NCBI GenBank assembly: GCA_009746045.1
Contig: RPFO01000026.1
Span: 4,744,011 to 4,808,010 of the forward strand
Length of the DNA stretch: 64,000 bases
Source: Mesostigma viride
Lineage: Eukaryota; Streptophyta; Mesostigmatophyceae; Mesostigmatales; Mesostigmataceae
Direction of reading: 5' to 3'
Shown here piece by piece: positions 18,236 through 27,875 of this stretch. Each line of letters opens with the position of its first letter. Within the stretch, counting starts at the first letter, position 1. Below the pieces are notes generated by a model that was not told the DNA's origin, did no database searches, and worked only from the letters and a program-made list of their open reading frames with translations. Both the position numbers and the translations under genes were made by a program.

Positions 18236-19413
18236 GGACGCGTATAATTATATGCACAAAAATATTGCGTCAAGTCCTCGCTGTCAGGCGCCACCGCGTC
18301 TGCGCCTTCGTCCGCGGCCGCGTCTGCGACCGCGTCACCCTCCGCGCCGGCGGCTGTTTCCGTTTCCTCGCGGGTCTCCTTACAGGAACCGGCAGGCGGA
18401 GGGGGCGGGGGCGGGGGCGGGAGCTGAGGAGGAGGCGCGCGGATGCGACGAGTCAACGCCCTCGCGGCCTGCGTCGGCACCGGCACCGGCGCCGGTGTCC
18501 GAGCGGCCGTGGGCGCCCTCGACGCGGACCGCGTCGTCCTCGTGGCCGGCAGCGCGTGCGCCGCCGTCAAGTCGGGCAACGCGTCCGGTCTCCTGTACGT
18601 GTCGCCACAGTTGCCGATGACGGTCATCAAGGGCGCCTCCATCAGGAACCCGAGGCCGTTGCTATCGTCGAAGATCTCGAAGCCGTACTGGTGGCGGTAG
18701 TACCCCGCGAGCTCGCGGTTGTCCTCGATCTCGCACACCGTCGTGCGTCGAAACTTCGCCTTGTCCTCCTCCGTCTTCATCTTCTTCGTCGTGACCTCGA
18801 CGTATCGGTTCGTGGCCTTGTGCTGCAAGAGGTACTTGCGCAAGTCCTCGTCGGACATGGTGAGCGCCTTGCGCTTTTTGGAGTCCTTCGACATCTCGCA
18901 GTGTCCCCCGCCGGCCTCCAGTCCGATGACCGCGGTGGCCGGGTCCGTCACGAACCCCTTTTCGACCATGAGGAAGATCGCCGCGCACAAGAGCTTCTTG
19001 CCGAGCCCCGCCAGCGAGGCCCTCTCCGTGCTGGTACTGTCCCCGCGAAACTGCTGCGGACGGACGTAGAACCATTCGAGGTACAGGTAGTTGTTCCGCA
19101 GTCGCTCGGCCTCGTTCTCCTTCCCGGGCGGCGTGTGCGCCTTGTCCCGTTTCCGGCTGTCGATCTGCACGTACGCGAGGTCGTTGTACGGCGGCCGCTC
19201 CTCCCTCAACTTTTTCGTCAGGCCGGAGGAGTACCCGCTCGGGATCGGGATCCACAGGTACAATGTCTTGCGCAGGAATTTGTAGTGGACCTCGAGAGGG
19301 AACTCCTTCGTATGGGGCTCCTCTCGGATCCTGTAATCGACGCGCACGCGTTTCGTGGGGATCAGCGCGAGCTCGTCCGCGAGCCCCGGCGCGTACATGT
19401 TGTCCTTGGTCAT
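18190..19413 (-). CDS. GNAT-like acetyltransferase fold with low-complexity tail
   Basis: Start at 19413 (MTKDNMYAPGLADELAL). Residues about 60-260 form a domain: YLYLEWFYVRPQQF, then LAGLGKKLLCAAIFLMVEKG (acetyl-CoA-binding-like helix) and ELAGYYRHQYGFEIFDDS, where the 'YY..GF' ending is typical of GNAT folds. After residue 270 the protein becomes Pro/Ala/Arg-rich. The frame runs 46 bp into the next gene, so an indel in the GC-rich tail probably hides the true stop near 18255-18265. Substrate unknown. The GNAT call rests on pattern only. Confidence 0.45.
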   Translation of the reverse strand: MTKDNMYAPGLADELALIPTKRVRVDYRIREEPHTKEFPLEVHYKFLRKTLYLWIPIPSGYSSGLTKKLREERPPYNDLAYVQIDSRKRDKAHTPPGKENEAERLRNNYLYLEWFYVRPQQFRGDSTSTERASLAGLGKKLLCAAIFLMVEKGFVTDPATAVIGLEAGGGHCEMSKDSKKRKALTMSDEDLRKYLLQHKATNRYVEVTTKKMKTEEDKAKFRRTTVCEIEDNRELAGYYRHQYGFEIFDDSNGLGFLMEAPLMTVIGNCGDTYRRPDALPDLTAAHALPATRTTRSASRAPTAARTPAPVPVPTQAARALTRRIRAPPPQLPPPPPPPPPAGSCKETREETETAAGAEGDAVADAAADEGADAVAPDSEDLTQYFCAYNYTRPWARKDIRRPRRRKR

Positions 19414-19477
19414 GACGCCACGTCGTAATGCTGTACGCGTCCAAAAAAATATCGCAACGGATTGATAGAAAGATACG

Positions 19478-19642
19478 ATGGTCGCGAGACGTCCGAGGCG
19501 TCCCAACGGCTGCATCCGTCGCCGGCCCGGTTCGGCCGCCAGGAACCCGTGGGTCCAGCTCGTCATGAAGACGTGGGACCAGGGGCGCGGCGGCACCTAC
19601 AAGCAGGCCATTCAGAAGGCCCGTGCCCAGTGGAAGAAGTAA
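19478..19642 (+). CDS. Small basic protein, 54 residues
   Basis: Reads MVARRPRRPNGCIRRRPGSA, then NPWVQLVMKTWDQGRGGTYK and ends KARAQWKK. An Arg-rich head followed by 'NPWV..V......G.TYK.A...A...WK' resembles short basic DNA-binding proteins of large DNA viruses. The start lies 65 bp upstream of, and divergent from, the GNAT-like gene; the 3' end overlaps the end of the convergent 19612 gene by about 30 bp. It could be a virion DNA-packing protein. Confidence 0.55.
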   Translation: MVARRPRRPNGCIRRRPGSAARNPWVQLVMKTWDQGRGGTYKQAIQKARAQWKK

Positions 19643-20063
19643 ACGCACTCGTCCTTGGTCAATGACCCTCGCGTGATCGATCGAGGGTCGCCGTTCTCGT
19701 ATCGGTCGTAGACGCGCGCGTCCGTGCGCGCGGCCACGACCGACTCGATTTCGGGGATCCGGCGTGCGATCACTTATTGGGGGCGGCGAGGTGGTCCGTC
19801 CAAACGCTCATCGTGAGCCCGGGCGCGACGACGTCGCCGTGCACGGGGGTCTGGAACGCGCGCGTCGCGGAGAGGTTCAAGGGGAGTCCGTCCTCCCTGG
19901 CGCGAGGATTGGCGAGGACGCGCGCGTCGCAGCAATCTCCGTGGCGGAGGGCGACGGGGTCGTCGCATTGGAGCAGAGAGCGGAACACGCGGTCGCGGTC
20001 CCATTTGGACACGCGTCCGTGGGTGACGGGATGGTCTCCGGCGGGTACGAACAGGAAGTCCAT
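19612..20063 (-). CDS. Unknown protein, one frameshift
   Basis: The clean frame is 19770-20063 (97 residues, MDFLFVPAGDHPVTHGRVSK). A coding-like stretch continues in the next frame to 19612 (IPEIESVVAARTDARVYDRY, then GSLTKDECVYFFHW), as if one G is missing near 19770. The whole would be about 149 residues. It starts 25 bp from the divergent 20088 gene with poly-T/ATAAA in between. No family recognised; a small globular protein with several His and Cys. Confidence 0.5.
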
Positions 20064-20087
20064 TTTTTTATGTCGGGAGAATGATAA

Positions 20088-22042
20088 ATGAGCCTCGCGC
20101 GGTACCTGCAGCACGTGCAAGGAGGCGACGGTTTTTCTCCGCACATTTTCGACGAGCACTTCGCCAAGTACGCGAACGAGGGGTACGCCGCCCCCGTCGA
20201 GCCGACCGCCGAGGCCGTACCGCCGCCCGTCCCGTACGGCGACATCACGGCGCGGCAGGCAGAGGACTTCGGGGTGGTTATGGTGGACCGCGACGTGCTT
20301 GCGCGGATCATGCGCGCGGTCGAGGAGGTGGAGAGACGCAAGGGTCTTTCGGTTCCGCCGTCGTTGAACTCGGTGTACGCGAGCGAGGGGGCGGGTGGCC
20401 GGGGGTGACGACGGACGACGGGGAGCTGGTTCGTATGCCGTCTCGCCTGGATTTGGACTACGGTACGAAGATGCCTCCGATGATGCTTCCGTCGGACTTT
20501 GAGCGCGTGATGGCGCCGATCTACCCGGGGTTCCGTCCGGTGCACGGGGCGGGCGACTCGGGCGGCAACGAGAGGAGCGACGACGCGCCCAAGGCCTCCT
20601 CTACCAGTTCGACCGCGGTCGGCACGGGACACGACCTGACGACTGGCGCGAGTGCGGGTGGCATGTCATCCGACACGTCTGGAGCGGGGTCGTCTGCGAG
20701 CGCCGCAGGTTTTGATACGGACGAAACAGTGGCTAAGGGTGTAGAATTCATTGACGGCGTGCTCGAAATTAACGGTGACGATTTTTTTAGAGGTATAGCA
20801 TCTGATGATAGGATATATATATTGACAAAAGTATCTGAATACGAGGACGCGTTGAATAAATCCCACGTGACACAAGGCCAATACGATAAAATCCTGGAAT
20901 CGCTGCGCTCTATGTTTCGCGACCCTAGTAAGACGGGATCGGCTTTCGAAAGTTCGTCTCCTTTGTACACAGATGACGATGCGTTACGTGACGCAGGACA
21001 ACAACTCGTCAAGTCGATTATGGATGGCGTCCCCTTTGATCGTACAGTATCTTCGGCGATATCTCCCGATATCGATATGACACGTATTAAAGAGGTCGGA
21101 GGAGAATTCGAACGTGAAGCGTATGAACTTATGTCAGGGAAAACTCCGGAAGAGCAAAGAGCCATTGCCCAAGCGCTTACCATCACGGCCAATGAAATAT
21201 TGGACAATCCTTTGGGAGCTCACGCGACAGCGGAGGACGTAAGAGAGTTTGCCGAACTATTACGCAGTGTTCCAAGAGCAGTTGTACACGCAGCTAAACT
21301 TGCGGGGGGGACGGTGGACGCACTCACGGGTGGCACGATCGGTTATCTTCTACACGGCGATCCTGGCTCCGGTGATCCCAATCCGGGAAACGCCTCACTG
21401 CACGGACAGAAGACGATTGACGCCTTGTCCCACATACCAGTGAATATCGGGACATCGACCAACGCGGACGACGTAAAAGCACTAGCTGAGAACTTAAAAT
21501 CCTTATTAGATTCTGATGAAAAGTTCCAATTCGACGTTAGAAAGGGGGGCCTGGAAACATTGGTTGATAAAATTATGAACGACCCGTTCGAACATGAGAA
21601 GAACGTGATCAGGATGAATTTGGTGCTTAAGGGTATAAATACGATCAGAAGGGAGGCGGAAGGCGTCGCGCGTCAGGATAGGATCGAGCGTGAAAAGAGT
21701 GCAGCCGACGCCCCGTCATTGGCGAAAGTCACATTATCGTTTTTGAGCAAATTTCCATCGCCGAGGGATGCGAAGACGATGTCGGTAAAGAAATTCGTAA
21801 CAGATGCGCGGGCGGCATTGCACGGAGTGCCGGGGTTCAGCGATGATGTCAAATCGAAATTAGAAGCAGTCCACAAACTTCTGAACGAGATGGACAATGC
21901 CAAATACGACCCTTCGCGAGATCCAACAGCGCACAATAATAAACTTAATCAGATCAACAAAAAGATCAGAGCGATCCGAAACGAGTCGTCCAGAGTGACA
22001 AGACCGGACTCATTCCGCGATGACAAAAAATATCTGACTTGA
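20088..22042 (+). CDS. Large unknown protein, one frameshift
   Basis: Frame 1 (20088 to about 20395) gives MSLARYLQHVQGGDGFSPHI and a helical region. A shift near GGGGGCGGGTGGCCGGGGG (20386-20406) leads to the frame ending at 22042, about 650 residues in all. The middle (20640-20720) is Ser/Gly/Ala-rich; the rest is helical and charged with one hydrophobic stretch near LAGGTVDALTGGTIGYLLHG. From about 20710 codon use becomes clearly AT-richer. It opens a tandem block with the 22063 and 23580 genes; all three look like structural or virion-core proteins, but no family is recognised. Confidence 0.55.
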
Positions 22043-22062
22043 TCGTATACAACATTGATGTC

Positions 22063-23583
22063 ATGACAACCCCGGGCAACGTGTTACTTTCGCTGTACGA
22101 GGGCGGCAAGGCCGTCCCGGCCAAGGTGGCGAGCTGGGTGCGGGAGAGCGTCGGGTCCTGCGCGAGCGGCGTCGGAAAGACGCTCAAGAGGGACGAGATG
22201 GCGCGCGTCGTCGCGGCCATGTACCCCGACCTGCCCGCCGAATTCCTGCAAAAAGCGGCCAAACCGTCCCTCTGTCTCCTGCTGGGCGACGAGATCGTCG
22301 GCCGCACGATCTCGGGCTTGTGTCGCCAGGGCCTGGCGGGCGGCCCCGACACGCAACGGCGATTGATCGAGATCGTCGCCACGCTCACCCAACAGCCCGC
22401 CGCGAGTTTGGTAGCGCTCTCGCGCGAGGCGCTGTGTTCGCTGGCGGCGAACGCGTCCTCGACGAAGCAGAGAGCGGGCGCGATGCACGCCGCCAAACTG
22501 CTCGACCCGCTCGCGGGCGTCGACTGGTCCAAGGTGGGCGCGCAGGCGTCGTCGGCTCTGTCCGCTGCGGCGCGCGGCGGGCGAGCGGCGTTCGACGCGT
22601 CCAAGGTGATCGGAGAGCAACTCTACGACGGGACGAACGCGGTGTTGCAGTCGCCTGTCACGCGCGCGGCGGCGAGGATGGCGGGACAGGCGGCGATGGC
22701 GGGCGGACGGATGGCAGGACAGGCGGCGATGGCGGGCGGACGGATGGCGGGGAGGGCGGCGATGGACATGGTGGCGCCTCCGCCGTTCGAGATCCACGGG
22801 GTGACGCAGCACAGGGCGTACCAGGTGGCGCTGGATTCGGCGCACCGGATGCGATCCGATCGGATCGCGTCGGCGATGAACCCGTACACGGGCGTGGAGA
22901 AGGGCAAGGCGCCCAAGGTGTCCCGCGCGATGCGGAGGGACGGGAACCCGTACGTCGGCTACGGGAACGCCGGGTATCTGGGCTCCAAGAGGACATCGAC
23001 CGCCGCCGCAGCGGCCGCCAGGGGAGGGAGCGGGTCGTTGCGCGGGTTGGTACGGGGGCTCGGAATAGGGCTGGGCCGCGGTAGACGAATTGGTAGCGGT
23101 AGCGGTGCAAGTGGAAGTGGTGGGGGCGGGGGCGGAAGTGGTCCCGGACCCAGCGCGGTCACGCGCGCATCCGTGACGAATGTGTTTAATGCCGCCATGC
23201 ACGCGTGGCAGAGGACCCGAAACGCATTCGCCGCCGGACTTGCAGCCCGCGAGGCTGCAGAGGACGCGGGGGCGGAGGAAGACGAAGCACGACGCGCGGA
23301 GAAATTTGTCATTGGCGCCATGTCGGGTCCATCTGTCCGTGCCTCCGCCGGTAACGCGAGTGGGTCAACGAAGAAGGCGGTGGCAACCATGTGGGGCGCG
23401 GTTGGTTCCAGCCGCAAGATGGCATCAACTGCGTTCGCGAAAGGGAAAGCTACGTTGGGGCCTCATGCCAACACATTCGCGGAATCGGTGAAGAGAGCCG
23501 TTAAGGAGGCCTTGGATACACCAGCTCCGGTTCCTCGTGGTCTTCCTGGGGGGGGTCACATCCGGATCGAGATGCGAAGATGA
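22063..23583 (+). CDS. Ala/Gly-rich large protein with internal repeats
   Basis: 506 residues from the ATG at 22063; the frame is open from 22039 but only with TTG. An Ala-rich helical N-terminal half (residues 1-200) is followed by three copies of an 11-residue repeat (MAGQAAMAGGR), then a domain with HRAYQVALDSAHRMRSDRI, a Gly/Ser linker (near 23090-23150) and a helical C-terminus. Its stop overlaps the ATG of the next gene (ATGA), so the two are likely co-transcribed. It may be a scaffold or virion protein. Codon use shifts from very GC-rich to AT-richer after about 23170. Confidence 0.55.
   Translation: MTTPGNVLLSLYEGGKAVPAKVASWVRESVGSCASGVGKTLKRDEMARVVAAMYPDLPAEFLQKAAKPSLCLLLGDEIVGRTISGLCRQGLAGGPDTQRRLIEIVATLTQQPAASLVALSREALCSLAANASSTKQRAGAMHAAKLLDPLAGVDWSKVGAQASSALSAAARGGRAAFDASKVIGEQLYDGTNAVLQSPVTRAAARMAGQAAMAGGRMAGQAAMAGGRMAGRAAMDMVAPPPFEIHGVTQHRAYQVALDSAHRMRSDRIASAMNPYTGVEKGKAPKVSRAMRRDGNPYVGYGNAGYLGSKRTSTAAAAAARGGSGSLRGLVRGLGIGLGRGRRIGSGSGASGSGGGGGGSGPGPSAVTRASVTNVFNAAMHAWQRTRNAFAAGLAAREAAEDAGAEEDEARRAEKFVIGAMSGPSVRASAGNASGSTKKAVATMWGAVGSSRKMASTAFAKGKATLGPHANTFAESVKRAVKEALDTPAPVPRGLPGGGHIRIEMRR
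22678..22764 (+). repeat. 33-bp tandem repeat inside the 22063 gene
   Basis: Units at 22678-22710 and 22711-22743 and a partial third to about 22764, each coding MAGQAAMAGGR or a close variant. The DNA copies differ at only one or two positions in the first two units. Confidence 0.7.
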
Positions 23584-24753
23584 ATAAGCTCGTATCACAA
23601 AAAATTGCATTGGGCGTAATTAAAGATACGACTCCTAACTACAATTTATTGTATAATATCGCCCTTGACTATCATAGGAGAGGGGGGGACAGCGATCGCT
23701 TTCGAGCTGACCAGGACAGACTACTAACAATGGCACGCAAAGCGACAACGCCTCTTCTACAGTCTATTAGCAAAGAAGACGTATCAGTGATCCAAACCAT
23801 TTTGTCCAACATGGAACTTGAAAAGGAGCTAGGTGTGTCTCCGACGCCCATTGCGGTATTGGACACAAAGGATGCAGGTAAAAAGGGGGGGTCGACGAAC
23901 GATGACAAGAAGGCCATAACAGTCCGCTCAGAGGCGGGTAGCACCTCTAGCTCCGGCGCGGGAAAGAGGCCGTTTTATGCGATGGCAAATGGTCAAATTT
24001 TAGATGCCATTCAGGCTGCAGGTTTGATTTCAGAACGTGCGTTATCTAGAGCCATGAAGACCGCTTTGGGCCAAATCCGTGCCAGGGGCGGTCCTTCTTC
24101 TATTACAGCCGCGGAGTTAACATCCGCGTTACGACAAGCGACGCGTGCGATCGGTAAGCAGAAGATCCAAGATCTGCGAGCTTTTAATGATGAGGACCTA
24201 ATCAAACACACCAATAAAATGAGAAAGGCTTACCTAGAAGCGAGAGACAAATACAAGTTGGACAATGGCATGGATTGGTCGATTGAAATGAACACGAAGG
24301 TTGCGAAGGACTTACTATCTAAGTCGCTGATCGAGGAGGGTATAGATCCTAACGGGGCATTGGATCGATGGTTGGTAGTGAAGCAAGACATCGATCGAAA
24401 GGAAAATGGCAATCATGGAGGAGGAGGGGTGTCAGAACCCGGGAATGCCATGAAAATTAATCTAAACATGGGGGGCGCGTCTGGTTCCGGCGCGGGAAAT
24501 GGGTTGGATACGGCCAAAGAAGATCCGATCGAATCCGATTCGGAGGAACACTCGTCAAAACAGAAACGATACGCTCGTTCTGGCCATACCAAGAAGCACC
24601 GTCCGGCCTCCTCGACCGTCAAGCGCAAGCACCGCGCCAAGTCCGCCCCGTCATCCGGCTCCTCCTCGCGGCAGCGGTGTTCCCACTCCCTCGGCGCCAA
24701 CGCCGTCCTATGCGCCTAACCGGCCCGCGAAATTCTGTCCACTCCCGTTGTGA
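23580..24753 (+). CDS. Unknown protein, third of the tandem block
   Basis: Starts with the ATG overlapping the previous stop. The body (residues 1-320) is helical with DYHRRGGDSDRFRADQDRLL and a region of AT-ending codons. The C-terminus is basic (KKHRPASSTVKRKHRAKS). The clean frame ends at TAA 24719; a shift near 24670 would instead give a Pro-rich end stopping at 24753, which reads more naturally. Two short Gly/Ser linkers (GSTSSSGAG-like and GASGSGAGN-like) divide the protein. No family recognised; its basic tail suggests binding to DNA or virion core. Confidence 0.5.
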
Positions 24754-25364
24754 GTGTCCCTGCGAACGATGGAGCCCGCCCGGACGTCGCCCCCGAACTC
24801 GTCTGCCGTCTCTGCGGCGACTCCTCGGCCGCCAAGCCCCTCGACTGGAAGTCCCTCTGCAAGGCCTGTCGCAAGGCCGAGGGGAAGAAGTTCAAGGCGT
24901 CCAAGGAGGGCTACTTCCGCAACCAGGTCCACTCCCTGCACAAGACCAACCGCCGTTCCGGTCGTCGCCAGGTGTCCCTCACCGCGCGGGACCTGGCCGA
25001 GATATGGGACCAGCAGGGCGGTCTGTGCGCCATCACCGCGTTAGAGATGACGCACGCGCCCGACTCCGGTCCCGGCCCGGCGGGCAGATCCGCGACCGTC
25101 GATCTCATCGACCCGAAGGCCGGCGTCGTCAAGGGGAACGTCCGTCTCGTCTGTCGACGCGTCAAGCGCATGAAGGGCAACGATGACGTCGATTCGTTCC
25201 TCGACTTCTGCGCCCTGATTGGCGACCGATCCGCGGCACCGTCCACTAGTGCCGTCAAAGCCGACACGGCCGACGAAAACGACACGAACATGTCGGTCGA
25301 TCGTGTCGGTTCGGCCGCCCACACGTCCTGGGCCGACATCCAGGACGACATCGAGGAAGTATAA
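24750..25364 (+). CDS. HNH-like endonuclease, start unclear
   Basis: About 204 residues. An N-terminal Cys set (LVCRLCGDSS, then LCKACRKAEG) looks like a zinc ribbon. LAEIWDQQGGLCAITALEMT, then TVDLIDPKAGVVKGNVRLVC follow the pattern of HNH nucleases (Gly-Leu-Cys, then D-x-I-x5-G-x4-N-x2-L-V). The canonical first His is not obvious, so activity is uncertain. No in-frame ATG exists between the TAA at 24717-24719 and the Cys set; GTG 24750 is the earliest usual codon, and ATG 24769 lies in another frame. An indel near 24770 is likely. Confidence 0.6.
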   Translation: MSVPANDGARPDVAPELVCRLCGDSSAAKPLDWKSLCKACRKAEGKKFKASKEGYFRNQVHSLHKTNRRSGRRQVSLTARDLAEIWDQQGGLCAITALEMTHAPDSGPGPAGRSATVDLIDPKAGVVKGNVRLVCRRVKRMKGNDDVDSFLDFCALIGDRSAAPSTSAVKADTADENDTNMSVDRVGSAAHTSWADIQDDIEEV

Positions 25365-25366
25365 AG
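25360..25366 (+). promoter_or_regulatory. TATA box upstream of the 25429 gene
   Basis: TATAAAG overlaps the stop of the HNH gene and lies about 63 bp before the ATG at 25429. The leader between is CT-rich. Confidence 0.4.
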
Positions 25367-25428
25367 GTCGCCCCGCTCGTTGTCCGAGCTCGTTCCTTTC
25401 TCTCCACCTACCTCCACACACCTCAAGA

Positions 25429-26198
25429 ATGGCCTCCACGATCGTCCTTTTCGACGACTTCGATGCGGACAAGGTCTTGTACAAGGACCCCAAGCGGTCC
25501 GGGCGGGGTCCGTCGGGCCCAGGCGCCCTCTCCGTGTACATGTCCTACGGCGTCGACGGCACGCCCATCCGCATCCAGACCCCTCGCATGCGCGCGCCGT
25601 TCGGCATCAGCTCCTTCGATCCCAAGCCCGGGACCAACGACATCCGCAAGTACACTCTGGACCTCTCGTTTGACCGCCACACCACCGAGGGGTCGGACAA
25701 CGCGCTCTTTTACGAGATGTGGACGGGGCTCGACGACCGCAACAAGAAGCAGTCGCATTCCAAGTGCGTGGAATGGTTCGGCAAGAAGATGAGCGACGAA
25801 CTCATCGGGGAGCTGTACACGTCGGCCATCAAGCCCTCGAAGAAGGAGGAGTACCCCCCCACGCTCAAGTGCAACGTCCTTTCCGCGACGGCCAATTCCA
25901 GTGCCGCTTCTTTGACGAGAACCGCCAGCCCGCCACCTTCGCGGACGTGCAGAAGGGCTGTGACGTGCAAGTCATCCTGGAGGTGTCGCGCATGTGGTTC
26001 ATGGACAAGCAGTTTGGGTGCACGCCCGTGGTGCAGTCGCTGCAGTTCTTCCCGTCGAACCGCATGCCCGACGAGTACTGCTTCGTGGACCGCGGGGTCG
26101 CGAACCGCTCGCCGTCCGAGGGTGCGGAGGCCGAGGGGTCGGACGACGAGACGGTCCGCGAGAACAAGCGGTTGAGAGCGTCCTCGGACTCGGACTGA
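25429..26198 (+). CDS. DUF5871-like NCLDV protein, one frameshift
   Basis: Frame 1 (25429 to about 25885) reads MASTIVLFDDFDADKVLYKD, then IRIQTPRMRAPFGISSFD and KYTLDLSFDRH; frame 2 (to 26198) has RMWFMDKQFGCTPVVQSLQF. This order (QTP-x-M-x2-PFG, Y-x-LDLSF, W-F-x2-K-x-G) matches a family I recall from many NCLDVs as DUF5871, sometimes suggested to bind single-stranded DNA; that role is not shown here. The C-terminus is acidic then basic (NKRLRASSDSD), as in ssDNA-binding proteins. An indel near 25880 joins the frames. Total about 256 residues. Confidence 0.65.
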
Positions 26199-26209
26199 GC
26201 GGAAAATAT

Positions 26210-26662
26210 ATGTCCGTATGTAGTATTATCGAACCGATGTTATCCGATTCCCTAATAAAATCCTTTTTGGTGGGTTCCTCTGCCCCCATGGGCGCGTTGT
26301 TGCCATTGTACTTGTCCGCCGTCCGTTCCGTGGGCGTCCCGGCCCAGCCGGCGCACACGGAATGGGTCATATTCCTAGTCATGATCGTGTTAGGCGTAGG
26401 AAACCTCGCGGCCGTGCGTTGGACTCGCGAGTACAACAAGCACATTAGCAGCGACAGGAAGTTCGTGTACGCGGGCGCGATCGCCGGTTTGACGATAGGT
26501 CTGCTCGTGGCCGCGTCCGGTTTCCACCTGTCGTACTTCCCGGGATGGTCGATCGCCGGCCACGCGATCCCGATCGTCGCATCGACCGCGGCGTACTCGG
26601 CCTTGTTCCTGTACGTCCTCAAACCGCTCGACGCGCTCATGAACCAGGTGTGCGCTTCGTGA
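26210..26662 (+). CDS. Four-pass membrane protein
   Basis: 150 residues from an ATG inside AAAATATATG. Hydrophobic segments lie near residues 24-42, 52-68 (EWVIFLVMIVLGVGNLAAV), 86-106 (AGAIAGLTIGLLVAASGF) and 116-138 (IPIVASTAAYSALFLYVL). A conserved-looking loop between segments two and three is charged (RWTREYNKHISSDRK). Likely in a viral or host membrane; no family recognised. Confidence 0.6.
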   Translation: MSVCSIIEPMLSDSLIKSFLVGSSAPMGALLPLYLSAVRSVGVPAQPAHTEWVIFLVMIVLGVGNLAAVRWTREYNKHISSDRKFVYAGAIAGLTIGLLVAASGFHLSYFPGWSIAGHAIPIVASTAAYSALFLYVLKPLDALMNQVCAS

Positions 26663-26697
26663 GGGGTCGACAATCGCGCGGGATACGGTGCAATGTG

Positions 26698-27266
26698 ATG
26701 AAACGCAAGTGGAAGCAACTCGAGGCGGCGTTAGATGCGATCTACCGCCCCGGTTGAAAAGGGCGCCCAACATCGACGGGATCTTGGCGCGCGACCCGGG
26801 GTTGGCGGCGATGACGAAAGAAATCATCCGCACGTTCTTCCGATCGGGGTATCCGTTGACACCTCGCGTCCTCTTGTTGGACGAACTGTTCCAAGAAGAG
26901 CCCGGACTTAGTCCGCGGACGCGCGACCGACTGAAAGAGACGTTCGCGTTCAGCGTGGACGAGGACGAGCCGCGCATCGTCCTGAACCCCGACTATTGGG
27001 CTTCGAGTCTTCCGGAAATGTTGAGAAGCGGATGCAAGTATACCCAGGACGGCGTGGACATGCCGAAACACGTCCCTCTGATCCTCGCGGGGGCGGTCGC
27101 GCACGAGATGCTGCACCTGATCGACGGCGAGGAAGACGTCCGGGACGTGTCGGACGTCAACTACGGCCACACGTCGACGTGGCTGTCCCTCATGAAACGG
27201 CATCTAGGGAGGGGCGGCGACGGGGATCCGACGAAGGAGATCAATTTCACGTTCCAACTCGTCTGA
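26698..27266 (+). CDS. Short SprT-like metalloprotease, copy C, one frameshift
   Basis: A first frame (26698 to about 26752) starts MKRKWKQLEAALDAIYRP; a missing base at CCGCCCCGG leads to the frame ending 27266, about 189 residues. LILAGAVAHEMLHLIDGEED holds HExxH, and NYGHTSTWLSLMKRHLG supplies a downstream His, as in the larger copies A and C-terminal B. It is a minimal catalytic domain with no basic head. It may act on DNA-bound or virion proteins; unproven. Confidence 0.65.
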
Positions 27267-27378
27267 TGGACGTGTCGGTGTCGTTTTCTAGATCGCGTTC
27301 GCGGACCGCACAAAGTAATCGCGTCTCGTAACGATTTAGTCGCGACGGCGACTCTCGACCACACAATCGAGACGAACC

Positions 27379-27843
27379 ATGGCAGCGAGAGCGAGTTCCT
27401 ACGCGAGGCTGGTCTGCGTGAGTCAGCATGTGTCCAAATGCAGGAGGTGGTTGGAATCCGTGGAACGCGAGCGAGGGATCAAGATACAGCACGCCGGGAA
27501 CGGCGGCGAAAAGGTTTTATTCACGTCCAAAGGCAAGCCGTTATACGTCGACGGGTTCACGTCGGACACCGACCCCCCTACGGTGTTCGAATACCACGGG
27601 GACTTTTGGCACGGGAACCCGGACAAGTTCGGGTTCTTCACCGAGCACCCCGTCAAGAACTGCTACCACGGCGAGCTGTACATCCGCACGATACGCAAAG
27701 AGGAGGAGATCTTGCGGATGGGCTATGCGTTGGAGACGAGGTGGGAATGCGAGGACGAGGGTCTGCCCGCGCCCAAGTGGAAGGTCCCTTCCAAGTTCCC
27801 GCTGACCGGTAAGCCCCGAGGCGGGAAGACGCGTTGGTCGTGA
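27379..27843 (+). CDS. Vsr/PD-(D/E)xK-like nuclease domain protein
   Basis: 154 residues, start in ACCATGG. LYVDGFTSDTDPPTVFEYHG followed by DFWHGNPDKF resembles the 'V-D-G-(Y/F) ... F-(E/L)-(Y/F)-(H/D)-G-x-(F/Y)-(W)-H-G' pattern of Vsr-type and related nucleases in viral DNA polymerases and recombination enzymes; the Asp in VDG and the Glu in FEYHG would be the metal ligands. GELYIRTIRKEEEILRMGYAL is the usual helix after the core. It may act in repair or recombination. Call by pattern. Confidence 0.6.
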   Translation: MAARASSYARLVCVSQHVSKCRRWLESVERERGIKIQHAGNGGEKVLFTSKGKPLYVDGFTSDTDPPTVFEYHGDFWHGNPDKFGFFTEHPVKNCYHGELYIRTIRKEEEILRMGYALETRWECEDEGLPAPKWKVPSKFPLTGKPRGGKTRWS

Positions 27844-27875
27844 AAAATCTCTCGGCACACAGTTATACGTCGAAG

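Noticed and set aside
22084-23202. 372-residue minus-strand frame
   Set aside because: Antisense shadow of the 22063 gene; His/Arg-rich without domain features.
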